The position numbers were made by a program, and so were the translations under genes. Below the pieces are notes generated by a model. The model was not told the origin of the DNA. It made no database searches and saw nothing but the letters and a program-made list of their open reading frames with translations. A DNA stretch of 64,000 bases from Adiantum capillus-veneris (taxonomy: Eukaryota > Streptophyta > Polypodiopsida > Polypodiales > Pteridaceae), in the NCBI GenBank assembly GCA_014529385.2, contig CM043962.1, positions 46,231,098 to 46,295,097 of the forward strand, written 5' to 3'. This document shows positions 28,557-39,959 of this stretch, one piece after another (within the stretch, counting starts at the first letter, position 1; every line of letters begins with the position of its first letter).

Positions 28557-29233
28557 ACATCCTACGCATAGGATGTCTTCTGTGTGATTTTGGACTCTAA
28601 ACAAAATTCTGAGCATACCACAGTGATTAGCACCTTAAGAAGAGTATGTGATTCACATTTGGGGCAATTCTGAGCAGTTAGACATCCTACGTGTAGGATG
28701 TCTAAGGCATGATTTAGAGGCCAAATTCAAACTTTGGACATAGCAAGGTGTTGTATAGCCTTGGGCAAGCCTCCTAGTCAAATTTGGTCAATTTGGAGTT
28801 GATTTGACTTGGGAGTTCATCAGAACAGACATCAGGCTTTTGGAACAGATTCTTGATCATTTGACCAACCTATAGGTGTCAGAATCAAAAAGTAAAAATA
28901 GCTGTGAGTTTAGCACATCAAGGGGAAGCTACAGTGCAAGTTTGAGCTGAAATAGAGCAAAAAGACATCCTACGCGTAGGATGTCTCCAGCTTGATTTAG
29001 GACTCCAAACCAACCTATGAGCACACCACTGTGATCAGCACATCAAGGAGAAGCTGGGGTGAAAATTTCAAGTCATTATGAGCAAAAAGACATCCTACGT
29101 GTAGGATGTCTCCGGGCCATTTTTAGGTCCAAATAAAAATCTGAGCATACCGTTGTGTTGCTGGACTTAAGGGGAGTCTCTGGACCAAGTTTTGTTAAAT
29201 TCTGAGCATATAGACATACTACGCGTAGGATGT
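28557..29233 (+). repeat. 125 bp leader repeats with a 20 bp palindrome
   Basis: The palindrome ACATCCTACGCGTAGGATGT or a one- or two-base variant occurs at 28,557-28,576, 28,682-28,701, 28,965-28,984, 29,090-29,109 and 29,214-29,233. Spacing is 125, 283, 125 and 124 bases; one unit in the middle has lost its palindrome. The intervening sequence is also repeated ('gagca(t/c)accactgtg(a/t)t', 'aaggggaagc'). Each copy can fold as a hairpin in RNA or DNA. Position in the leader suggests an RNA dimerisation, packaging or regulatory role; this is inference. Confidence 0.9.
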
Positions 29234-29665
29234 CTCTAGTCCAGTTTAGGGACCAACTGTAATTTTGACCATACAAAAGTGTTCACAGTGTCACAGAGAT
29301 CCCAAATCTTTTTTCAAAATTGAATTTGGACTCATTTTGATCAGTCTAAATTGCATTTCACTGTTTTGGCCATAACTTTCACAAACGGTATCGGATCGGA
29401 AAAGTTTTCATATCAAAACGTAGCCTGAGAGCGGCTCTACAAATCTTAGAGCAAAACAACATTTGGTTCAATTTTGAAAAAAAACATCGTTTAAGGCCTC
29501 AAAATGCATCCGCAAGTTAGGGGTGTCTGAAAGCGACAATTTGCGAGAGTTGTGACGAAACGGTTGCGGTTTTGGACATAGTTTCGACTTTTCCCTAACC
29601 AAAGCACTTGAACACAGTGGACTAAGTCTACTTGAACCAAGAAAAAGCTCTTAAGCCCAGAAATC

Positions 29666-31663
29666 ATGTCTACCCTAGATTCAAACGCAGCTTACACAAG
29701 CTTGGAGATCCTGACGATAGAGGAATATCCTCCCACAATGGATCTTCCAAACTTGAAATTGATAAAGACCCATCTTGTCGAGAGAGTTTGGATGATTGGT
29801 CATGAGAGTGAAGGACTATATAGATACATTGACGACAATGAGGTCAATCTTTATAGGTGCTCAGATCCATACCTAGAAGAGATAACGGATTACAAGCTCT
29901 TATATGTCTACACATACGGAGTCAACTGTCAATGGAGATCTATAGTTGTCGACAAGTATGGACGAGAATACAGAGTTGTAGAAAGAACAAATCCACAGAC
30001 TATGCTAGAAAGAGGTGGATATTTGGTCAATGAAGGACCACAAATGTCTCCACCAAACACGAGAATTCCTATAGGAATTCCAAGAAGAGAGCCACCAGGA
30101 TTCCCTTCGAGAGCGATAACGAGAGAAGGATTGGGAGAGTCTCTGGTTAGACTTGTAGACAATCGACGAGTTAGACCATCCCAAGTCCAGAAATGGGTAA
30201 ATAGAAAATACTCCGGAGATAAAGATCCGAGAGATCACGTAACGGCTTTTAGAAGAGTTATTAGAGCAGAGAAAGTTTCAGATTTTGCGACACATTTTGC
30301 GGGATTCGGATTGACTCTAGAAGATGATGCAGCTACATGGTTCGACTCGGTGGAAAAATGGGATTTTGAGACCCTAGATGAGTTGTTTGAGGAGTTTATT
30401 GAAGAATTCTCGCCAAAAGGCATTGCTCACAACACGGTCTCGCAAATCCATAGATTCAAATAGAAAGAGAATGAATCAGTACGCAAAGCATCATTACGGC
30501 TCAAGAGATATGTTAAGCTCTATCCGAGAGCGGAATTACCTACGAAAGCACGACTGATGCTGATCTTTATCCAGGGAATGAGAGATGAGGGCCTTCAGAA
30601 GGATCTGCATATGATAAGGAGGATGACGCTAAACGAGTTGATCAAAGAAGCTCTTTATCTAGTGGATAACTGTGAGGCATACAAAGAAAAGGACTTAAAG
30701 AGTCAAAGAGATGACACATCCTCTCAGCACAGTGTTTCACAGATAAGTGAGTCCATTGCCAAGCCAACGGCACATATTGATCAAGAAAAGCTTACCGACG
30801 ACTTGGTCAAGAGGTTGATTCCTCTTGTAAGGTCTGATTCGGGAGAGCCGAAGTGGTGTGAAATTGAGAGAAAATGGACAAACCATACGGGGGAAGAGTG
30901 CTATTATAGCATGGAAAATGCTAAGGAGAGGTATGTACAACCTATTCCAGAAGCACCTACTCCACCTAGATACATTACGGGGAATGCGCCAGGACCAGTA
31001 GGAGTTTTAAGGCCACAACTTGTCTTAGGACAACAACCTCCGCTACCAGGTGCTAGAATGCCGGTAGACATGAGATACATGCCAATGATGGAAGCATCAA
31101 ATAAACCAACGCCAGTACCAGCTACAATGTGGTATAGCAACCAAAGTGAGTACTACCCTTCGAAGCAACAAAATGTGAGAGAAACACATGGAGTGGTGAG
31201 GTCGGTACAACCTCCACCTCCTGGGTTTCATTCGAAAGAAAGAAGGTATGAAATGGACGAAAGGACATTGCGATTCATTGCAAATAGCTTCTTATCTAGG
31301 TCAAAGCTTGCTTATAGCCAAGAGGAAATGCTAAAAGAATCTCCTCAACCACAGACAGATTGTCACAAAAGTCGTGACAACCACTTGGTCAAACAATGTC
31401 CTCATACGGAGATCACTGAAGTAAAGGCCTATTGTCTTGAGTGTGGCATCACTCACTTGATCCCGGATTGCCCAAAAAACCCAAACCAAATCAGGAAAAT
31501 CACGACAAATGTATCAGGGATTGTTCAGCTACCTAGTAGCTCAGAAAATGAAAATGTCGTACCAGTTCAAGTAGTTACGAGAGCACAAGCTGATGAGAAT
31601 CCAGAGACAAAGAACACGGAAAGTGACACGAGTCCAAAGACAGATGATGGCAGACGTACCTAG
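29666..31663 (+). pseudogene. Retrotransposon gag polyprotein (one stop)
   Basis: A single frame of 665 codons starts at an ATG preceded by the leader and is interrupted only by TAG at 30,461-30,463. The related minus-strand copy at 50.9 kb has Gln at this site ('FKQKENE'), so the stop is a recent mutation. Residues about 170-330 carry the retrotransposon gag capsid ('RPSQVQKWVNRKYSGD', 'TWFDSVEKWDFETLDELFEEF', 'LKRYVKLYPRAELP'). Then comes a Pro/Gln-rich linker and a zinc-knuckle-like 'YCLECGITHLIPDCP' near residue 590. Gag forms the particle that packages element RNA. After the stop a coiled-coil-like Lys/Glu-rich segment continues in another frame (31,593-31,905) up to the TTAA insertion. 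Confidence 0.85.
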
Positions 31664-31905
31664 TCAAAAAACCAAGAGCAAAAGAAATAGTTGGAAAGCT
31701 AGAAAGACTAGGATGAAAGCACGCAGGGAACGAGAGCAAAAATCCCTAGTTAAGAAGCTTAACGAAGCCGAGGAGAAGATAAAACAACATGAGGAAAAGG
31801 AGGCACCTTCTCTTACACAGATGGTTAAACCTCTAGAAGAACCATCCACAGATGAGAAACTGAGAAGTGCTAGTTCAGGAGGATCTGTGTTGGTAGAGAA
31901 GTTAA
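31593..31905 (+). pseudogene. Charged coiled-coil-like segment after gag, cut by the TTAA element
   Basis: This about 104-residue frame overlaps the end of gag in a different phase. It is Lys/Arg/Glu-rich ('KARREREQKSLVKKLNEAEE', 'KIKQHEEKEAP'), typical of a coiled coil. It is interrupted at the TTAA at 31,902 by the 1.34 kb DNA transposon. After the transposon the protease ORF resumes in yet another phase, so at least one frameshift lies on the gag side as well. Confidence 0.55.
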
Positions 31906-33242
31906 CACTAGAATGGTAACCTAACAGGACATAAAAGTGTCCTTTCAGGGTTTTGGGAAAAAATTCCAAAACCATAGTAGATCCACTCATTTTGAAAAAT
32001 CCTTTCATGAGCTTATAGTTCAATAACTACTACATATGGAAAAAATGATAAACTTGTAATTTTTCTCATCCCTTGGTCACTACAAGCCTCCAAAGTTGAT
32101 GGACCAGTGAATTTTCCCCAAAACAGCAATTTCTTACGGTTGATTGCATATAAATAAGACTGGGGATTTTTGTAGGACACGAGATAAAATGCCCCGTTAA
32201 CTTCAATGGGTTGGTGACCAAAACATATGGTTGCTTTTACCTCACTAATTTTTTTTTGTCAAAAAAATAGGTACAAAAAAGTTGCATTTTTGCCATTCTG
32301 CGGACCTATCATCAAAGTTTCTATATTCACGCTCAATACAGATACTATATACACGTTTTCTTAGTTTCCTTTGGGCCTTTGGATTCAAAAGGATCCATGG
32401 AGCATGTCAAAAGGATAAGGGATCTCTTACAATTAGAACCTTGGGGGCAATGATAAAGTGCTAAAAACAGCAAACATGAAAAAACTAGGTTTAGCATTAT
32501 GACCTCTAGAAACCCATAAAAACTACTCAATATCTAGCCAAGTTTGTAGTCTATGATTAGATATGGTTACTACCTACAAAATACACACAATTGGCCTAAG
32601 AAACTAGCAATATTGAGAAAGTTATACTTGCTACTCTAAAATGTATCGTATTCTTCAGCAATCAAAAAACACAACCATCATCATATACTATGCTATATAG
32701 CATATTAGGTCCCCCAAAACTCAAGGAAGCTTAGATTTATGTTATACATTACACTTACACAATCAAAATTGAATTTGGATATCAAGAAAGCCACCAAAAA
32801 AATCATAAAAGTGCTAATTTTGGCCAAAAAACAGGATTATGCAATTCTTGTAAATTGGTCATAACTTTCAATTTTAACACTTAGCTCTCCCTACAAGCAT
32901 TCAAAAATGTTGAAAACTATGAAGGCCTAACCTCTAGCCATCTAAACCTCACAAACATGAAGTTTAGAGTGGTATAGTTGCCAAAAATTGAAAAAAAGCC
33001 AAAAACAGGACCCGTTTATTCACACAGTTTAGGTTCAAAAATGTTGTGCAAGAGTAAGGTTAATGGTGAGATCGATACTCAAAAAAAAATGCTAAGTTTT
33101 TTTCAGCTCATAAGGCAACTTTGTGGATATATAGCACCTAGAAATTCATTTTCATACTCTTCAAATAATTCAAGCAAAATGGTCACTTAACAGGACACAA
33201 AAGTGTCCAAGGACATAAACGTGTCATGTTACCATTCTAGTG
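31906..33242. mobile_element. TTAA-flanked piggyBac-like non-autonomous DNA transposon, copy 1
   Basis: 1337 bp bounded by TTAA on both sides (31,902-31,905; 33,243-33,246), with 15 bp perfect terminal inverted repeats CACTAGAATGGTAAC. Just inside both ends lie hairpins of the type GGACATAAAAGTGTCC. The TTAA duplication and a terminus resembling piggyBac's CCCTAGAAAGATA point to the piggyBac superfamily. There is no transposase; the longest frames are about 70 codons. It disrupts the retrotransposon between gag and protease. A second copy is at 58,565-59,903. Confidence 0.88.
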
Positions 33243-34444
33243 TTAATGAGACATTAGATGCCCTCTTGAAAGACTATGATGCGAGGATCAAAAACAACCA
33301 AACCCAAGAACACAGGTGGATGACATATCCCTATACGGAACTAGAAAAGCAAAGGTTTGAAATGTGCCATAAAATGATTCAAACAGCCCAAGCTTTACTA
33401 GAACCACCAGGTGCAAAACCTGAGGATGTGATCCGTGTCATGCCTACACAAGTAATACCACCAAACCAGGAACTAAAAGAGCCAGATTCTAGTCATGATC
33501 ACAGACCAAACCTCAAAGACCCAGCATTAGAACCAAGGATAGTACTGAATACCACGGATAACTCTTCCGAGGGATTTCACCAAGCTATACCTGAGGATTG
33601 TAAAGAGATAGATGGTCTTTACGAATTGTGGAAACAAGTCAGAGCGGCCAATGAAGCCGATGACCTAAGAAGACGAGTAGACAAGACTGGTGATGAACGA
33701 GGAGTGTTTCTACCACCAATAGAGGAATTTGAGACTGGATCTCAAATGAATCTAGACGTGCAATCGTATTGGGGCGAAAAAGGATATGTACAATCTATGG
33801 ATAGTCAACCCCATTCGCTAAGAACACTACCGTCCTACATGGGAGAGTACGAGACCAAGTCAGATGTGGTTGCAGTCCCATCACAGAGACTGTCTCCCAA
33901 CAAGGCCATTGATTCAAAGGGGCTAGTAGATATTCTATCTACCCCAGTCACCTGTACAATAATGTTAGCCGAGTTGCTCAGAATAAGACCAAACATGTGG
34001 GCTAATGTGGGTAAATGTCTAGAGAAATTTGGTGTAAAAACCCCAATGACTCAAATCGAGGAAGGCATCAAAGAGCTTGAAATGCCTCAACTAAATGCTA
34101 GGCCAGTGCCATTAAACCAGGTAGGCGAGTATTACGAGGGAGAAGATGGAAACACCACCCTTCCTGTGGAATTCAATGATGTAAAAACCATGGCAATCCT
34201 TGACAGTGGAGCTGGTGTGGCCATTGCAACCAAAGAGGTTTGGAAAAAATGGGGAAAACCTGCCTTGATATCCACACGAATGACCCTGCAGCTTGCAGAC
34301 GGACACAAGGAAAAGCCCCTAGGACTGCTAGAAAAAGTACTTGTTACTTCTTGTGGCATTGAATATGAACACACTTTTGCTGTTGTCGACTTTGGCAAGA
34401 AGAACAACTATGAAATCATTCTGGGAAGACCATTCATGCGATAG
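33243..34444 (+). pseudogene. Retrotransposon protease ORF
   Basis: The coding sequence resumes right after the DNA transposon and runs about 400 codons to TAG at 34,442. The C-terminal part is a retropepsin: 'MAILDSGAGVAIAT' with the catalytic D-S-G at 34,202-34,210, 'LQLADGHKEKPLGLLEKVLV' and 'NYEIILGRPFMR' (the conserved ILGRPF end of the fold). It would process gag. The catalytic motif is intact. The N-terminal about 300 residues are a charged linker with no known domain. It continues beyond the stop in the same frame ('MVQDWGYDHIYLRH'). The minus-strand relative at 49.2-49.9 kb lacks the stop at this junction. Confidence 0.85.
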
Positions 34445-35053
34445 TTGAAAATGGTCCAAGATTGGGGTTATGACCATATATACCTGAGACATATGGAAAC
34501 CATAACAAAGGTAAACTTGAGTGACCATAGCTATAGGGATGTGACGAGAACACCGGTTGAGGAGTTTGATTCCGCCACAGTAGCAGGATCAGAACTTCCA
34601 TATTGGTTAGGTAAGCCTAAAGACCTGTGGATGTGTGGAGCTTCACAATGTGGTAGCTTGAAACGTGAGGAATGTATCCTAGAACGGGTTATAGAGGACA
34701 AGGACTATATCCCAGAACCATTTCCTGAAGAAGAGTTAGAGCCTTTTAGATGGGAACACATCTTGGCTACTCTGGACGTGTGCGCCGTGGAGGATGCTCC
34801 CACAACAAAGTTTTGTGATGAAAATGGCTATGATGTCGTTCCTTAGTTTGCAGTGAGTGTAATCCAGGAAAACGAAGAGGTCCAGACATCAACAAGCTCT
34901 CGAAATAAGGAGCAAACGAAGAAATGTGGAGAATCAAAAGATGAAGAAGACGACGAGTTCTATGACTCTGTAGAACACTTCGAGCTTCAAGAAGATCAAC
35001 GACCCGGGAATCAATGTCATTGCATCAAAAGTGGATTCCAAAGTCCTCGGTGA
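34445..35053 (+). pseudogene. Post-protease extension of the gag/protease element
   Basis: It is in the same frame as the protease, continuing across TAG (34,442) and TAG (34,844). It reads 'WMCGASQCGSLKREECILER', 'EDKDYIPEPFPEEELEPFRW' and an acidic Glu/Asp stretch to about 35,053. Homologous sequence follows the protease in the minus-strand relative (49,486 to about 49,100), so this is a conserved part of the family. RT would be expected downstream in an ordinary Ty3/gypsy element but is absent. Function unknown. Confidence 0.65.
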
Positions 35054-35904
35054 AGACACAGCCACCACAAGCATCCTCATACATGGCTCCTAATAAGGAT
35101 GCAAAGACTCACGTAGGAGGAATACGACCAGAGCAACGAGCTAACAATGCTCCTATCAATGGGCTAGAAAAGTCCTCCAAGAAACTACCACCCACGAGCA
35201 AACAGACAGTAACTTTCCACTACCAGCCAAAAAATCAAGGGAAAGTACAAGAAGTCAACCTTGCTGAGGATAGTAGCGATAGTGATGAATCTTACGACAT
35301 CCCCTATCATCAACTCAGGCCATCACTATCACCAACCCCTTCAACAACAACCATGACAAGTCAAAAGAACAGGACAACAAGTCAAAGCCAAAAAGCTCGA
35401 CAAATCTGGATACCAAAAAGCCAGATCGGCCAAAAATAGATATGGATCAAGAAGACAAAGATCTTTAATGACAAATCACAAGATCCAACACCAAAACAAA
35501 AACAAGGAAAGCGTGCACGAACGGGTAAGAATATCACAAAATTGCAAGCTTTCACAACTCAGGTTTGGGCTCCAAAGAAGATGATTCAAGCACGAAAAAG
35601 TCAGGAATTCAGTTGGATTCCAAAACAACCACAGTATCGATATCAACTTTCAAAGCCTAAATCCCGTCCCCAACCAAGCGTACAAGGGCTGAAGCAAAGA
35701 CCACTGTCGACTCACACAACAAAAAGGTGGATCCCAAAGAAGTCTCTTCAAACACAAACAAATCACGGGAAAGTATGGGTTCCCAAACGAGCTTCAGCAA
35801 CAAAACAACCAATAATCGCAAAGAAATGGGTCCCAAAGAAGAACAACAAAACTGTTGTCAGTGCATCGCCACTTGAATTCTTACAATTCTTCCTACGATT
35901 ATAG
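35014..35904 (+). pseudogene. Basic tail with repeated W-x-P-K motifs
   Basis: Entered by a frameshift near 35,040, this about 296-codon frame has one TAG (35,437). It is Lys/Gln/Ser/Pro-rich with no hydrophobic core. The motif W(I/V/A)PK(K/R/S/Q) occurs seven times, with Trp codons at 35,032, 35,407, 35,566, 35,614, 35,728, 35,776 and 35,827, plus a variant WIKK at 35,443. It ends 'FLQFFLRL' before a stop. It occupies the position where RT/RNase H/integrase would be. The composition suggests nucleic-acid binding; this is inference and I know no named family. Confidence 0.7.
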
Positions 35905-37456
35905 TACAATTAGAAGAGAGCAAGTCGCTTCAATCAAGCAACGATACAGGAGCTTCAAAGACCATTACATTGCTTAGAATAGGAAGCCTCGCCAACAAAT
36001 GCCAATAAGCAAATTGTTTATACCCACATCTTGCACAACATAAATCTTTTCCATGCATTGACTGTGTATGCATAATAGGGCTACATTACAAGGCCTGCAT
36101 AGGCACAACTTTTAATTGCCCAAGCACAACACATACCCTTTGCGATACCCTGTCGTAAAGGATGACTCCAAATAGGAAGGGGGGAGGCATTCTGAATGCG
36201 GACCTAACATTATGACTATTAGAGGGCAATGTTTTGTGAGATGCATTAAATTTTTGCGTTTTATTGTGATAATTTTTTGACAAAATTTAGAGTATATGCC
36301 CTCATAGTAGTGTTACAGAGGAGTATGGGGACAAAATCCACATATGGGCCCCTAGGGACATGTGTATAGTGTACATAGCATTTAGATTTCTATTTGAATG
36401 AGTTTTCTTTTGTTGAGTTGTTTTAAGATTTTTTTTGTTTATTATTAAGAAAAAAAAATTTAAAATCCATAATCCACATGAAGAAAAGACTGACGAGAGG
36501 CCTGAGCACTACAAAGAGAAGAAGGTACAGGAAAACGATGAAACTTCACAAAGTATGTCTCAGCAGCCACTACAACAGCCGAAGAACTTGTCACAAAGCA
36601 GTGTCAACATACAACCGACAAGTCATACAAGTCAGAGTCGAGTAGCTAAGCCACAAAATGAGTGAGGTGTTAGTCCCAAAGCTTCAAGTAATATTCTCTG
36701 TGGTCTAAGCGTCTTAGCTATTCTAGGTACTGCTCAAGCTGGAAGAGTTGAGCATATTTACGTTGTGTCGCTCATGCTGGTATAGGTGAGCAAAAGAGTC
36801 GAAGTCTAAGTACTTAAGTCTGGTGAAGTGAAGGAGAAGGTCCAAAAGGCACTCACGTAGTGCGCACAGTGAGATAGGAGTGGAGAAACTTTTACATCGA
36901 AAACCCTTCTTGGAAAGGTGGAAGCTATTGAGACATCTTTTGATGTCACATGTGCTACATTTATTCCTCGAAACACCCATCATCTCCTTCTTTCACATTG
37001 CATGCTTTTGTTGACAAATTTCTCATATGCATATAGAGTGTCCCATAATTGGCACTTGCATCAGGCACTCTTTTCGTGTTTCACCCAAGCACTCACCTTT
37101 CATGAACATGTACTTCACGTTCAACAGCTCAACTCCAATAAGAGCGTATACCAAAGGCATTTTTTTCCCACCAGGTTTTTTCCCTTTGGTCATCCAGGTT
37201 TTAGACCCTAATCTACAGACACCTATCACCATCCTCTTGTACATATTCCTTCCCTATCAACAATAAGGAAATGCTACTCAAATCAATTGACAAATGAATT
37301 GGAGCACCAATTTCAAATCATAGCATACTTCTCCTCAATGGCGAGTCGAAGAATGGCCTACAATGACAAAGCTGCACACAACAACACAACATAACTCAAG
37401 AACAAAGAAGTCCTCAATGACAAAGAGCAGACATAAGGGTAATCACACGACCTCAA
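35905..37456. other. Retrotransposon 3' region, unassigned
   Basis: Largely non-coding. A Gln/Ser/Lys-rich frame at 36,435-36,665 may be decayed tail of the preceding protein. Frames at 36,918-37,266 have no recognisable homology, though they may be additional captured sequence. No RT, RNase H or integrase signature on either strand. Confidence 0.5.
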
Positions 37457-38030
<574 letters not shown>

Positions 38031-38046
38031 CGGGGACGACATGAAC

Positions 38047-38060
38047 GCGGAAGGGGGGAA
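38047..38060 (+). other. Polypurine tract
   Basis: GCGGAAGGGGGGAA directly precedes TGTTGACC of the 3' LTR, the expected plus-strand primer for reverse transcription. Confidence 0.88.
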
Positions 38061-38944
38061 TGTTGACCGCTGGGTCAACAACACAACATAACTCAAGTTT
38101 CGTACCAAAGTCTTTATCTTTTGCGAGTTATGAGATGTTGCGGATTATGGCTATAAACGTCATTTGTAATGAGTAGTTATTCTAGTTTCAAAAGCCGGGC
38201 TGCAATGGCACTTCCAGATTGTAAATACAAAGCCATTTGACCCTTTCAACCCCATTTTTGGTTAAACCTAAGGTAGCCTTAGTATATAAGGTACCTAGGT
38301 CATTTTGTAAAAAGACTTTTAATCATAATCAAAGCTCAACACATTGGAGATCCGACTGCACCATTGTTGTAGGCTTGAGGAGAGCTACGCGACAACGCCA
38401 AGCATTCCACGCGAGACGAAGCGCACATGCCGACACATCTACGAGCTATTTGTGGCCCTAAGTGTATCAAACGATGTCTGTTTTTTGCGTGCTAGTAGTC
38501 TATAGAATCGTGGCGACATAAGCTACGCATAGGTACTCATAAATTTCAGTTTCGGGCGCTTTCAAAATTCTGTTTTGTCATCCTACGCGTTTTCCGTAGA
38601 TGGGTTTAGAGTGAGGGTTTTGAGTGTAGAAGAAGCTTAGGGACAGGTGTATCCTAGTGAGGGGATGGTGTTCCTTAAGTTTCGTATGAATCTGGCATGA
38701 TTAGGTGAGTTACCTTTCGTATGTGTGTATGTGGCTAGGTGGTGTAATTGAGAGCAGTGAGGTTCTTGATTGTGCTTTAGTTGGCCTTCCAAAGTGTTGT
38801 ATGTGTAGGATGATCTCAGCCTGACAAGCTCAAGAGATTTCCTCCGTGTGCCTATCGTGTCATTTGTGTCCTCGATTGACATTATGTTGATCTAGGTAGT
38901 GTTTGCATGCACTTCATGGGTGTGTGAGTCGCTCCCGTCCATTA
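38061..38944 (+). repeat. 3' LTR (884 bp)
   Basis: Co-linear with the 5' LTR but lacking 73 bp after 'ataatcaaa'. It has roughly 30 substitutions by eye and ends CCATTA where the 5' copy ends CCAACA. It is followed by the target duplication CTCTT (38,945-38,949), after which LINE sequence resumes. Confidence 0.9.
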
Positions 38945-39043
38945 CTCTTGAACTTGGTTGTTTCCATGATTTTGTCAAATAGGCGATCGCTAGCAGAATA
39001 TGACAATTTGTGTTGCAATAAGAAGCTCTTGGCTTTTCCAAGC

Positions 39044-39415
39044 CTACCCTCCCAAGAATAGTTCGTTCTTGTAGAAGCCTATCTTCCATTTCCTTTGCAC
39101 CCATTTGCATATCTTACCCGCAAGGCCGTTGATCACAGGGCATTTCTTGAATAGGTGGGAGAGGTATTCGCTAACCACTCTACATTGAGGGCATCTATCT
39201 GGGCCAATACCCCTAGCAAGATCCTTTACCCCAGTTTGCAATGCTCCTATGTTCTTGGTGACTTTCTCCCATCTTGATTCTGGCCACTTCATGCCCCATT
39301 GTTTGTTCAGTGGAGAGAACCAATCCATCGAAGCCATAAGTGTGTGGTATACTTCTTTGGTTTGAGGCTTACAAAAGTGCCTATCCTTAGGCCATCGCCA
39401 TGCTTTCCACTCCAA
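39044..39415 (-). pseudogene. LINE zinc-finger-like C-terminal domain
   Basis: On the minus strand: 'WKAWRWPKDRHF', 'GVKDLARGIGPDRCPQCRVV', 'EYLSHLFKKCPVINGLAGKI' and 'CKWVQRKWK'. The CxxC...H...C pattern matches the domain at 23.5-23.9 kb. The frame is open for 123 codons but is only the end of a broken polyprotein. Confidence 0.82.
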
Positions 39416-39959
39416 CTCACAACTAGGTAGGCGCCAACTATCTACCCGTTCTTCCAGGGCTCTACCTGATCAATAGTCCTTCATATTGTAATGGAGAACC
39501 ATCTGATTTGTTCCTTTCCCCTAGTTACTACTATAATCCCATAGTTGGTCCAAACGTCGAATGCCTTTGTTATTGATCTTTCTAGCAACGTCCCTCCACA
39601 GAAAGGGTTCAGGGAGATGCCTCCCACCTTAGACAACCACAGGGACCAATGAGAAGCAAAGTTGTGGAAATACCTTGTCAATTCTCCCCACCCCAAAGTC
39701 TTTGCTGCTATTTTGCATTTCCTAACAAGCTCATCCGTTGCACCCCCGTACTTCAGGCTAGTTCACCGTGGGGCAAGCAGTTTTTCATGTACCTCAATCC
39801 CTTTCCATTGTCCACCTTCTAAGTACATCTTGGCATTATCCATCATGGCTTTGGCCATAGTAGCCCAAGGTTGGTCTTGCTTTGCGAGTGCGACCCCCAC
39901 AAGCTAGCAGATTGGGCCTCCGCATGATGTATACTTGGGTTAAGAATCCTGAGACCGCT

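Noticed and set aside
29076-29276. Minus-strand open frame in the palindrome array
   Set aside because: The frame is a by-product of the repeated palindromic leader units.
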